In this document: in pieces, positions 12,403-20,192 of the stretch
How positions within the stretch are numbered: the stretch's first letter is position 1
Layout: the number at the start of each line of letters is the position of its first letter
IMG/VR virus record: IMGVR_UViG_3300020603_002318
Span: 1 to 21,454 of that record
Direction: 5' to 3' (one strand)
Source of the DNA: a virus
DNA: 21,454 nucleotides
Translations under genes and position numbers: made by a program
Notes under the pieces: model-generated
Database searches by the model: none
Told to the model about the DNA's origin: nothing
What the model saw: the letters and a program-made list of their open reading frames with translations, nothing else

Positions 12403-13216
12403 AACTCATTTTTTTCCACAAATTATTTAGCTTTCCTAGATGAAATTTGGTGTCTACACTATTTTTGTTATGCTTTAATAAAAAAAGAGAATTTAATTTT
12501 TGAATTTTTTCATTAAATATTGGTCTTATTTTATCTCTCGTCTCGCAATCAAATACTTGACTTTTTAGTTTTTTCCAAGATATAAAATCATTTTTTATTT
12601 CTCGAAGCATTGATGATACTAACTCCAACCTATAAAGAAAAAACGGAATTATATCTATATTTGATAAAGCATCATTATAAAAATCCCATTCTGAAAGATA
12701 GTATTCATAATTTTCTATTATTTCATCACTATCGCCAATTATGTGTTGTGCTTCAATAAAAGCATCTCCACGACTTTCTGCATATTTTGCAGCAGCTATT
12801 GTACCAACAGAATAAAAACCAATTCCATTTAATTTATTTACTATACTATTTTGAATTATATCAGCAATTTCAGAATTTGTCAATCGCAAGATTATTGAAT
12901 GTAAATTATATTTTTTGCAAAACTCAAAAGCATAAGCACTTTCTTTCAAATTATTTTCATATAATGATATTATTGGAATAAATTTTGCATTGTTTCTGTA
13001 AAAAATCTTGCACAAAAATTCAGAATCTATTCCACCACTTAGTCCTATAAAAATATTTGAATATTTTTGTGTTAGAATATTACAAGTTATATCGCATTCT
13101 TCTTGAAAAGACAAATGCGTAAATTTATAAGGAAGAAAGTCAACTGAAAAATTGCTTTTTTTATTATCAATTCTTTCTTTTATATTTGTAATAAGCCAAT
13201 TATTGTGTGTTACCAT
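12389..13216 (-). CDS. PP-loop ATP pyrophosphatase family protein B
   Basis: A 275-residue protein with SGGIDS at 60-65 after IFIGL, the ATP-binding PP-loop of asparagine synthase and N-acetyl-sugar amidotransferase-like enzymes. Further along, a GTIAAAKYAESRGDAFIEAQHIIGDSDE stretch (residues about 138-165) resembles the second conserved region of the fold, containing a GDSDE acidic motif. It differs in length and order from the paralogues A and C: it lacks their N-terminal YYxxLG region and carries about 58 residues before the loop. It overlaps the upstream PP-loop C gene by 17 bases and the Rieske gene by 14 bases. Two unlike PP-loop proteins back to back suggest a two-step or heteromeric reaction, which is inference. 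Confidence 0.82.
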   Translation of the reverse strand: MVTHNNWLITNIKERIDNKKSNFSVDFLPYKFTHLSFQEECDITCNILTQKYSNIFIGLSGGIDSEFLCKIFYRNNAKFIPIISLYENNLKESAYAFEFCKKYNLHSIILRLTNSEIADIIQNSIVNKLNGIGFYSVGTIAAAKYAESRGDAFIEAQHIIGDSDEIIENYEYYLSEWDFYNDALSNIDIIPFFLYRLELVSSMLREIKNDFISWKKLKSQVFDCETRDKIRPIFNEKIQKLNSLFLLKHNKNSVDTKFHLGKLNNLWKKMSYDNV

Positions 13217-14432
13217 TGTGATATCTTACATAATATTTGTTTGTTGAAAAAACCTCATCAAAAAAATTAATAACGGTCTCTATAGATTTTTTTGGAAAAA
13301 AACTTGTTTGAACAATATCAATTACTTTTTTGTAATTGGACAATTTTTCATTTTCATATAAAGACATTGTATATTCAGAAAAATAATCAATAGATAAATA
13401 TTTTTTTAACTGATTTTCTGATAAGTTTTTATTTTTTACTAGCTCAATTGTGGCGTCTGCATATTTTGGTCCTGTAAACAATCTTTTATTTTTGAATTTG
13501 TATATCACACTTGAGTACAAGTCTTCTATTTTTCGAGTTGAATATACTTTATTATTATAGGATGATATCTCTTCTTTTTTTAAGTTATTCAATATTAAAT
13601 GTGCCTGCTTTACATGTATCTTTGCAAAATTTGGATGTATGTAAAACAACTCCATATTGTTTGGCAAATTTTTTTGCGAAATAACATGAGATAGATCAAT
13701 AAAATCAACAACATTTATATCTGTCATATGAATATAATATCCAACACTATCATAATTTAGTTTTACTTTTTCCTTTCCATAAATATGTCCAACTTTTTTC
13801 ATTTCAGTAATTTTTTGCCATTCTTTGTTGAATAATGTCAAATCTTTGTTTCTAAAAGTAAGTTTTGGTTGAATACCTAAACTACATGATTTAAGATAAT
13901 TTTCAATTTTGTTTTTATCAATATTTTGAAAATATTTAAAGTTAATTCCATATACATCATTTATTATTGATAATTTTGTTTTTGATGAAAACGTATCTAT
14001 ATAAAATTTTGCCTGTGGTATTGCAGATTTTATTGGTTCGTGATAGTGATCTAAAAGAATATGATCTTGTAAAAACAATTCTAATTTATCGTTATTATAA
14101 GTATGAACTGCTACTTCATCAATGAAAATATTGTTCAACATAAAAGTCTCTAATATTTGATGACTATCATTCCCACCAGAATAATGTAAAATAAGATAAT
14201 CGTATTTATTTCGCAGTTGAATAGCTCTCTGCAAATACAATTGTTGTAAAGATTCTTCTGGTTCCTTAGTAATATCAATTTTTGACAAAGCGTTTTCCCA
14301 ATTAGGAAAATGCCAAGTTATGTGCTTGTCTTGAAACTTTTCTTTTGCATATAGGGCAAATAGTTTTGTTGAGAGTTTTTGATCACCAAGTTTGTAATAA
14401 TAATAGTAAGGATGATTTTCAAGATTATTCAT
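13200..14432 (-). CDS. PP-loop ATP pyrophosphatase family protein C
   Basis: A 410-residue protein with SGGNDS at 85-90, following KYDYLILHY. The N-terminal 120 residues are homologous to protein A (6116-7213), including the YYxxLG start, the KEPEESLQQLY stretch and NNIFIDE after the loop. The C-terminal two thirds diverge strongly and are rich in Lys, Asn and Tyr. The PP-loop has Asn in place of the Ile of the other two, a tolerated position. It begins 10 bases after the GIY-YIG gene and is the first gene of the AT-rich operon to 7375. No promoter is clear at 14433-14441, so read-through from the core block is likely. Confidence 0.8.
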   Translation of the reverse strand: MNNLENHPYYYYYKLGDQKLSTKLFALYAKEKFQDKHITWHFPNWENALSKIDITKEPEESLQQLYLQRAIQLRNKYDYLILHYSGGNDSHQILETFMLNNIFIDEVAVHTYNNDKLELFLQDHILLDHYHEPIKSAIPQAKFYIDTFSSKTKLSIINDVYGINFKYFQNIDKNKIENYLKSCSLGIQPKLTFRNKDLTLFNKEWQKITEMKKVGHIYGKEKVKLNYDSVGYYIHMTDINVVDFIDLSHVISQKNLPNNMELFYIHPNFAKIHVKQAHLILNNLKKEEISSYNNKVYSTRKIEDLYSSVIYKFKNKRLFTGPKYADATIELVKNKNLSENQLKKYLSIDYFSEYTMSLYENEKLSNYKKVIDIVQTSFFPKKSIETVINFFDEVFSTNKYYVRYHNGNTQ

Positions 14433-14441
14433 CTATATTTC

Positions 14442-14864
14442 TCATAATTTTGCCGTTGAATACAGCTGTGTATTTCTTCTGATCCTGCACTGTATCCATT
14501 TGTTGTATGTATTTTCAAGCAACACGGATAACTCAAATTGATACTTGGCTTCATAATATGTGCATTCGCTTTTTGACTTGCACAGTCTAAGTATCTCTCG
14601 GCGAAACATGTTCTTGCCTAGCTTCTGCACATCTTCGTTTAGTTCTTCTGATGAAGAGTAATAGTTCTTCCAATCAGATTCCACGCGAATCTTTTTCTTC
14701 TTCTTCTTGATTGTTTTATAACCAGCGCGGGTGAATAGCTTTTTGCCGATATAAAAGCGACCATCATTGAGATTCGTTATCTTGTAAACAAATCCAATGA
14801 TGTCGCTTATTTGTTCTAAAGTAAAAACTTTATCTTGATATATCCAGGGGTTTTCATAATCCAT
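14442..14864 (-). CDS. GIY-YIG domain phage protein
   Basis: A 140-residue protein with GFVYKITN (24-31) and GRFYIGKK (35-42), the two strands of the GIY-YIG nuclease core. A basic run (RAGYKTIKKKKKKIR) and ESDWKNYYSSSEEL follow, then a conserved Arg-Glu pair (RREIL) and YYEAKYQFE, whose Glu is the likely metal ligand. This layout, with the SDWxxYYxSSEEL signature, occurs in short GIY-YIG proteins of marine T4-like phages. It may be a structure-specific or homing nuclease. It is flanked by a short AT-rich gap at 14865-14907 and the PP-loop C gene. It has higher GC than the genes that follow it, so it belongs to the core block. The ATG has no strong Shine-Dalgarno site. Confidence 0.82.
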   Translation of the reverse strand: MDYENPWIYQDKVFTLEQISDIIGFVYKITNLNDGRFYIGKKLFTRAGYKTIKKKKKKIRVESDWKNYYSSSEELNEDVQKLGKNMFRREILRLCKSKSECTYYEAKYQFELSVLLENTYNKWIQCRIRRNTQLYSTAKL

Positions 14865-14907
14865 AAAATTATTTATTCATGGATTCTAGAATGAGTTTAT
14901 GTACTAT

Positions 14908-15078
14908 TTATTCCTCTTCGTCACTCCAGGACTTGTCAACTTCATCTTCATCATCGTCAAAATCATAAAGATGACCGCAGAAAGGACAGTAGCAATCCTT
15001 ACCTGATACGGCATCTTCATCATATTCTATCGTGTATTCTGAATCACACGATACACACATTAGAGTCCTCTCTATCAT
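14908..15078 (-). CDS. Small zinc-ribbon protein with acidic tail
   Basis: A 56-residue protein if started at ATG 15078, which overlaps the nrdJ stop as ATGA and has GAGG four bases upstream. An internal ATG at 15060 has a better placed AGAGGA and would give 50 residues. Cys8 and Cys11 (CVSC) pair with Cys31 and Cys34 (CPFCG) as a zinc ribbon. The last 20 residues are almost all Asp, Glu and Ser. Similar one-ribbon proteins are common next to replication genes of T4-like phages, and their role is not known. Coupling with nrdJ suggests co-expression, perhaps in nucleotide metabolism or transcription control. Confidence 0.78.
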   Translation of the reverse strand: MIERTLMCVSCDSEYTIEYDEDAVSGKDCYCPFCGHLYDFDDDEDEVDKSWSDEEE

Positions 15079-17000
15079 ATGACCTCGCATCCCCCAGAGG
15101 CCGCCGAACACGCCAACTCCTGTGTGCCTGTTGTTGTATCACGCTTTTCATATTCTGATAGCTTGGTCCAATCAACATTCTTAGGCATCTTTAGAAGCAT
15201 GGCTTCATATTCTTCCTTTGTGCAATCCTGATAAGGTGCCTGTTTATAAACATGATCAGAAAATGGCAAGAACGATACGCCAGACATCTCGTCAAAATGT
15301 TCATATACCCACGCACCAACTTCCATCCACTCGTCTTCCTTTACAGAAATGGTAACTGATGGCTTATGTTCACAGAAATGTCTCTGATATTCCAACCACA
15401 ATTCAAGCTGCTCAATCGCAGTCATGTCCTTGCGGAATACTGCATTCTCTGGTGTCTTCATGGGGAATGCAAATACATATGTGTGATCTGGCTTCATCAC
15501 ATCATCTTCAACAGGAAAGCCTGCATCAACCATCATCTTGGCCAAAGGATCTTTCTTGTCAGCACGAACTGTACGAATGTAGTATGGTGCATGACGAGCG
15601 TGGATACCTGATGCCGAGTCAACTAATTGTGATACTGTTCCAGAAGGTTTGACGCATGTGATTGCAGCAGAGCGAGGAATACCCAACTTCTTTGCCCATT
15701 CAACATTTGTATTCACAGCACGATCACGAATGGAATTCAATGTTGCACGAAGTTCATCTCTACCTTTCTTACCATTTGTGATTTCATTATCCATGATGCC
15801 GGTCAATGAAACGCCAAGCAATCTTTCTTCATCGCAATTGTTCTTCCATGTGTTGCGAAGATACTTGAAGTTTGTTAATGTAGATTGCCATGTTCCAAGA
15901 ATTGTTGCAAGCCTGATTTTGCGATGAAGATCAACTTCAGTATCCGTAGCGCGAACAACAACTTCGGTTAGATTGCAGAATTCACGATTGCGAAGAATGA
16001 TTTCGGAACATGGATTGGTTCCAAAATCAAAGTCTGGATTACGACGACCATACTTCTTGGCTTGTGCTTGCGATGCTGCTCGCGAGAAGATTCCTCTTTC
16101 GCCAGACTTTGATTCATAGAGAGCCAGCCATTCTTTCATGAAGACAGACATGTCAGGCTTACGCTTTGCAACAAATGAATTGTTGGCCAACGCTCTCTGT
16201 GCATTTTGTTCCCACCACTGACCACTCTTGGCAGCACGCATACCATCATCTGAAAGATCTGACAATGAAATTAGAGCGGAACGACGAACACCACCAACAA
16301 CGACAATCTCGGCAATCTTGCACACGATATCATGGCATTCAAGAGATGTTAACTTGCGACCAGCTGCGTTTTTGAAAATGCGTGTGACAAATTCAAATAA
16401 TGAGACAAGTGGTTCTGGACCAGATGCACGACCGCCAAATGTCTTGAGTGGCGCACCTGCAGGCCGAACCTTTGATACATCCCAACGAACAATTTGTCCA
16501 CCATATAAAAGATGAATGACTTCCTTGAGGGCTTTTGCCCAGCCCAACTTGCTATCGCCGACAACAACAGTTGTATCAGAATCATAGAAGTCTTCCGCAA
16601 CGATAGGAAGCTGATCTGTAAACTTTTGCTCAACCGAGAAACCAACTCCAGTACCGTTCATAAGAATATACAGAATTTCATCAAATGATCGAGGTGAATC
16701 AACAGCAACATATGAGCAATTATAACCAGCAACATTTTCGCGATGCAATGCTTCACCAGCAGTCATGAGGCATCGCATTGATGGCATAATCTCAAGACCA
16801 AGAACAGCTTCTTCAAGTTCACGACGCTCTTCGGGCTTTACCTTGTAGTTGCAATGATCTTTCAAATGATTTTCAAAGAAATCAAAGAAACGACCTACAG
16901 TTTCAAACCATGTCTCGCGTCTATTCTTTTCCGGAAGCCACCTTGAATATCTTGAAAGATGAATGAACGACTGATATTGTGTCGGAAGTGAATTACTCAT
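15075..17000 (-). CDS. nrdJ: Class II (adenosylcobalamin-dependent) ribonucleotide reductase
   Basis: A 641-residue single-chain enzyme of the Lactobacillus-type ribonucleoside-triphosphate reductase group. Catalytic residues are visible: Asn329, Cys331 and Glu333 in NPCSEI, the redox pair Cys95 (AGYNCSY) and Cys342 (EFCNLTE), and the C-terminal relay Cys631 and Cys638 (ACSAASGGC). Phosphate-loop motifs such as KPSGTVSQL are present. It makes deoxyribonucleotides and uses B12 to generate the thiyl radical, so it needs neither oxygen nor a small subunit. AGAGG precedes ATG 17000. It lies 13 bases downstream of thyX, forming a DNA-precursor pair. Dependence on host cobalamin is a family property. 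Confidence 0.95.
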   Translation of the reverse strand: MSNSLPTQYQSFIHLSRYSRWLPEKNRRETWFETVGRFFDFFENHLKDHCNYKVKPEERRELEEAVLGLEIMPSMRCLMTAGEALHRENVAGYNCSYVAVDSPRSFDEILYILMNGTGVGFSVEQKFTDQLPIVAEDFYDSDTTVVVGDSKLGWAKALKEVIHLLYGGQIVRWDVSKVRPAGAPLKTFGGRASGPEPLVSLFEFVTRIFKNAAGRKLTSLECHDIVCKIAEIVVVGGVRRSALISLSDLSDDGMRAAKSGQWWEQNAQRALANNSFVAKRKPDMSVFMKEWLALYESKSGERGIFSRAASQAQAKKYGRRNPDFDFGTNPCSEIILRNREFCNLTEVVVRATDTEVDLHRKIRLATILGTWQSTLTNFKYLRNTWKNNCDEERLLGVSLTGIMDNEITNGKKGRDELRATLNSIRDRAVNTNVEWAKKLGIPRSAAITCVKPSGTVSQLVDSASGIHARHAPYYIRTVRADKKDPLAKMMVDAGFPVEDDVMKPDHTYVFAFPMKTPENAVFRKDMTAIEQLELWLEYQRHFCEHKPSVTISVKEDEWMEVGAWVYEHFDEMSGVSFLPFSDHVYKQAPYQDCTKEEYEAMLLKMPKNVDWTKLSEYEKRDTTTGTQELACSAASGGCEVI

Positions 17001-17013
17001 TTATGCCTCTTTA

Positions 17014-17679
17014 TTAATTATTTGTTGACAATATTTTTTCAATAGGAAATACTTGTGATATTACCTTTGCAGCCTCAACAGCTATAAGCATGTGTTCTTT
17101 TTGAGTTCCATTACCTGAACGTAAATCTATATAGTGAACCCAAGATCGAAGAGTTCCTTTCATGTACATTCTAGAAAGTGTAATACCTTCTGGTAACACC
17201 GATCTTGCCACCTCTTTTGCTATACCATTACTAATTGCCCAATCATAAACTTTTTTTGTAACATCTAATACTTCTTGTTGATAATTTAACCAATTATTAT
17301 TCAGACACTCATCATTTGTTTCAACGCTATTTTGTCTATTTTTATTATCTTGTAATCTGACATCACGAAATTCACAACCCAAATCTGCAATGGCATATCG
17401 TTGTGAAAATTCTTGAAATACAAATGATCGGTGACGAAGAATCTGTCGTGCGATGTCGCGTGTGGTTTCAATCTCTAATGTCATGTCAACCATTTCAAGC
17501 GGGGACCAATGCTTGTGCTTGATCAAATAATTGACAAGCTTTTCCGATGTATCATTATTGAATTGATTGCCTGGATTAGAAACACGCGCACAAAATGCAA
17601 TAAGATCAATGGGCGTGACAATCCCTTGATCTTCTAATCGTTTCACAGGTCTTGTATAAGACACCAATTCTATTTTCAT
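17014..17679 (-). CDS. thyX: Flavin-dependent thymidylate synthase ThyX
   Basis: A 221-residue protein with the ThyX signature RHRx7S at 82-92 (RHRSFVFQEFS), followed by QRY. ThyX methylates dUMP to dTMP with methylenetetrahydrofolate and FADH2, working as a tetramer. Downstream motifs ARSVLPEG and LRSWVHYIDLR match the family, so the enzyme appears intact. The N terminus is standard. A TATACT box at 17703-17708 in the 79-base gap upstream could start a transcript, but its -35 is poor. Together with nrdJ it converts host nucleotides for phage DNA synthesis. Confidence 0.96.
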   Translation of the reverse strand: MKIELVSYTRPVKRLEDQGIVTPIDLIAFCARVSNPGNQFNNDTSEKLVNYLIKHKHWSPLEMVDMTLEIETTRDIARQILRHRSFVFQEFSQRYAIADLGCEFRDVRLQDNKNRQNSVETNDECLNNNWLNYQQEVLDVTKKVYDWAISNGIAKEVARSVLPEGITLSRMYMKGTLRSWVHYIDLRSGNGTQKEHMLIAVEAAKVISQVFPIEKILSTNN

Positions 17680-17758
17680 GAATCACCCATGATGTTGAGG
17701 ATAGTATACTTATCATAGATAATATCATAAATCTAGAAAATATCAACAAAAAATTATT

Positions 17759-18757
17759 TTATATTTTTTTCCATTGATTTAGCATGAACTTGGCCTTAAC
17801 GCCACTAAATACATTCTCGTCAATCATCTTCACGATTTGTTGCAAATTCTTACCAGAAAGAACCAGATCATTTATATCTTTGCAATTCATCGTTGATGGC
17901 CAAATACAAACACGCAAGCCCGCATCTATGTTTTGTTCAATTTGTCGCACAACATCTTTGTTTCTTGGCTCGTTGTCGGAAATAAACACAGCAGTGCTAT
18001 CATTTACATATTTACGAACTTGAATTAGATTAGCACCGGCAATTGCAATTGCATTTGGTAGAAACATTGAATCTATTGGACCTTCAACAACGTATGTCGT
18101 CTTGGAGACATCAAGACGATCCAGACCATAGATCTTTGGTGCTTCTTCATTAATCTTTATCGTGATATAGCGTATCTTGTTGTCGGCAGCCAATGCACGA
18201 CCTTGAACAGCAACAAGTTTCTTTTGTGTGTCATAAAATGGAATGACAATACGAGTGTCTTTCTTCAATTCTTTTCCATGAGCAGGAACAAGTTCATCAA
18301 TGAAGTCACGAAAATCTTCAGCATAATATAGATTGATCCAGAACTCTTTAGGAATCCTACGATTTGCTATATACTGACGAGCATAGTGTTCATTCTCTAA
18401 TGAGTCTATTGTTGGTAGATCTATTCTTGCACGAAACACGGGTGCTTTCATTGTCATTTTTGGTGGAGTCATGACGACTGTGTTAGCAGCACCAAATTTT
18501 TCCATCATATATTCACGATATGCATTTTCGTCAATCATTTTGATAAATTTTGAAATTGCCATAGATGCAGAACAATTATGGCATTTATACATCAAGCTGC
18601 CCTTGAGTTCAAATGCATAGCCACGAGCTTTCAACTTGTTTTTTTGAGAGTCGCCACAAAGTGGGCATCTCATATTGGCAAGTCTATCACTTTTCCATGC
18701 AAAGCGTTCAAGCTTAGGCGAGATCAAATTTAGGTATTTTTTATCTAACCATATCAT
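17759..18757 (-). CDS. DNA primase, T4 gp61 type
   Basis: A 332-residue protein, close to T4 gp61 in length. The N-terminal zinc finger has Cys31, Cys34, Cys59 and Cys62 (CPLCGDS and CHNC). The TOPRIM core has VEGPIDS (224-230) and SDNEPRN (260-266), nearly matching gp61. Regions such as RIPKEFW and VIPFYD are also shared. It makes RNA primers for lagging-strand synthesis together with a gp41-like helicase, which is not in the window. ATG 18757 is supported by the conserved WLDKKY-like N terminus. The predicted promoter at 18764-18792 would put the transcript start on or next to this ATG, so translation might be leaderless. Confidence 0.94.
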   Translation of the reverse strand: MIWLDKKYLNLISPKLERFAWKSDRLANMRCPLCGDSQKNKLKARGYAFELKGSLMYKCHNCSASMAISKFIKMIDENAYREYMMEKFGAANTVVMTPPKMTMKAPVFRARIDLPTIDSLENEHYARQYIANRRIPKEFWINLYYAEDFRDFIDELVPAHGKELKKDTRIVIPFYDTQKKLVAVQGRALAADNKIRYITIKINEEAPKIYGLDRLDVSKTTYVVEGPIDSMFLPNAIAIAGANLIQVRKYVNDSTAVFISDNEPRNKDVVRQIEQNIDAGLRVCIWPSTMNCKDINDLVLSGKNLQQIVKMIDENVFSGVKAKFMLNQWKKI

Positions 18758-18763
18758 GTCTCA

Positions 18764-18792
18764 AGTATAAATGAGATGATATTGAAAGTCAA
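18764..18792 (-). promoter_or_regulatory. Sigma70-type promoter upstream of the primase
   Basis: TTGACT (18787-18792), a 17-base spacer and TATACT (18764-18769) on the minus strand. Each box has one mismatch. The expected start falls at about 18757, the A of the primase ATG. Confidence 0.6.
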
Positions 18793-18796
18793 ATGA

Positions 18797-19285
18797 TTAA
18801 TTGAATATCTTGGATAGTGTTGCAAAATTTACGCTGGAGATCAGCCACATTACTGCGGCTGACCCACCAAGAATCATCCACTTCCAGCGTTGTATTTGTT
18901 CAACTACGTTTGAAGACTTATTATGTTCTTGTGTTATGTGTTGTTTTAGTGCTTTGATTTCGTTTGTTATTTTTGTTTCGGTATTTTCAATTTGTATTGT
19001 TAATTCACGATTTACTGTTGTTACTCTTGAGTGTAATTCTTTTATATCTGTTAATAACTCTGTTCTTCTTAGTTCTATTAGTCTATCTAATTCTTGATCT
19101 TTTCTTTCGTGATATTCTAGTTTTTGTTCATGAAGTGAAAGAATCTTAGTCATGGATACGGTCAACTCTTCTAATTTTTCTATTGTTGCATCAAGTTTTC
19201 TAAAAACATCGTTTATCAAAGTTATATCTTTTTTTAGTAATTCTACTTCAGTATTTACGTTTGATTTTCTTTTGACCGTAACCAT
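18797..19285 (-). CDS. Coiled-coil protein with C-terminal membrane anchor
   Basis: A 162-residue protein. Residues about 12-130 are a highly charged, heptad-like helix rich in Leu, Glu, Lys and Ile, typical of a long coiled coil. A single membrane segment (about 135-152, WMILGGSAAVMWLISSV) lies near the C terminus. There is no signal peptide, so the coil should face the cytoplasm. Similar proteins with an N terminus like KRKSNVNTEVELLKKDI are, to my recollection, conserved in marine T4-like phages without a known function. Paired with the small membrane protein at 19296-19466, it could be part of a lysis or membrane-associated structure. That is a guess from topology. Confidence 0.8.
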   Translation of the reverse strand: MVTVKRKSNVNTEVELLKKDITLINDVFRKLDATIEKLEELTVSMTKILSLHEQKLEYHERKDQELDRLIELRRTELLTDIKELHSRVTTVNRELTIQIENTETKITNEIKALKQHITQEHNKSSNVVEQIQRWKWMILGGSAAVMWLISSVNFATLSKIFN

Positions 19286-19295
19286 GTTTATTGTA

Positions 19296-19466
19296 TCACT
19301 CTACAGATGTAGATTTTTTAGGAAGAACTTTTGAAACCAGGCTCTTGATCCATGTTGGTTGCGGAAGAACATTCCAACCAACAAGAAGACCAACAACTAG
19401 CCAAAATGCTTCTTTTGTCCAAAGTAGGGCCCATACAAGGGATAGTAGATTTGTAACAAAGTCCAT
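19296..19466 (-). CDS. Small membrane protein of 56 residues
   Basis: ATG 19466 has AAGGAG six bases upstream. The product begins MDFVTNLLSLVWALLW and contains two hydrophobic stretches (about 3-16 and 20-34, FWLVVGLLVGWNVL) followed by PQPTWIKSLV and a basic tail. One or two membrane spans are likely. It ends 10 bases before the coiled-coil gene, so the two are coupled. Size, topology and neighbour are compatible with a holin-like or other small phage membrane protein, but no motif proves this. The 99 bases upstream (19467-19565) contain a TGCATC/GATGCA hairpin and no clear promoter. Confidence 0.75.
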   Translation of the reverse strand: MDFVTNLLSLVWALLWTKEAFWLVVGLLVGWNVLPQPTWIKSLVSKVLPKKSTSVE

Positions 19467-19565
19467 TTATTTCTCCTTTATCTTCTTCTAATCATATTGC
19501 TGCATCTTAGTATTGATGCAAGTACTATAACATATGATGAAGATTTCGGTGTAGTATTATTTAGT

Positions 19566-20192
19566 TTATATTTTTTTTCCAATAATCATAAATCTTTTAT
19601 ATTCTTTGTATTGATCGACGTATGTCTCACCTTTCCATAAAATATTGGTCATTAATGATTGTTTTTCAAACTCTTTTAGATCATTGCAACATCTTATATG
19701 TTCTTTTATTCTAAAAAGATTGTTAGATTGAAGTATTATTAGCGAATCTTTTGGTATTTTATCGTACCAAAGCTGGTATGTTTCATCGTTAATGTGTTCA
19801 AAAGATGTATTAATAACAATTGGATTGGAATCATATTTGTTCCAATCTTTCATATCTTGATTTACAAATATATAATTTTTATTCTTTTTGTTTAAATAAT
19901 TTGAAATTTCTTCACAATTTTTATTCGTATCAATATTGTAAATCTTGTCTATCTTGATATCATCTGCATTAAAAAGAAGAAAAGGTAAAAAACCATACCA
20001 TCCGCCAAAGACATAGATTTTGTGTTTTTGATTTAAATCAATGTAGTTTAGAAGTTTAAGGATCAACCAAATTTTTGATATGTATTGTGTTTTTGCAAAT
20101 GCATCAAAAACATTACTATGCGTTTGATGAAACTTTTTTGCTGTTTCCAATATAAAAATAAAATCATTATTTTTTAAAAAATCGTTCTTCAT
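19566..20192 (-). CDS. Class I SAM methyltransferase-like protein
   Basis: A 208-residue protein. VFGGWYGFLP (61-70) stands where methyltransferase motif I (the SAM-binding glycine loop) is expected. IYNIDTN (84-90) matches the acidic residue after strand two, and IVINTSFEHI (about 125-134) matches motif IV. Strand-helix alternation fits a Rossmann fold. Related phage proteins are annotated as class I methyltransferases, with the substrate unknown. It overlaps the upstream radical SAM/SPASM gene by 26 bases, so the two are translated together. It is very AT-rich, like the genes at 5-14 kb. The downstream gap to 19466 shows no strong terminator. Confidence 0.7.
   Translation of the reverse strand: MKNDFLKNNDFIFILETAKKFHQTHSNVFDAFAKTQYISKIWLILKLLNYIDLNQKHKIYVFGGWYGFLPFLLFNADDIKIDKIYNIDTNKNCEEISNYLNKKNKNYIFVNQDMKDWNKYDSNPIVINTSFEHINDETYQLWYDKIPKDSLIILQSNNLFRIKEHIRCCNDLKEFEKQSLMTNILWKGETYVDQYKEYKRFMIIGKKI

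Noticed and set aside
15359-16645. Several open frames on both strands within nrdJ
   Set aside because: They are shadows of a long, fully motif-supported gene.
17703-17731. Promoter upstream of thyX
   Set aside because: A TATACT box exists, but the -35 at proper spacing is TTTATG, too weak to list as a feature.
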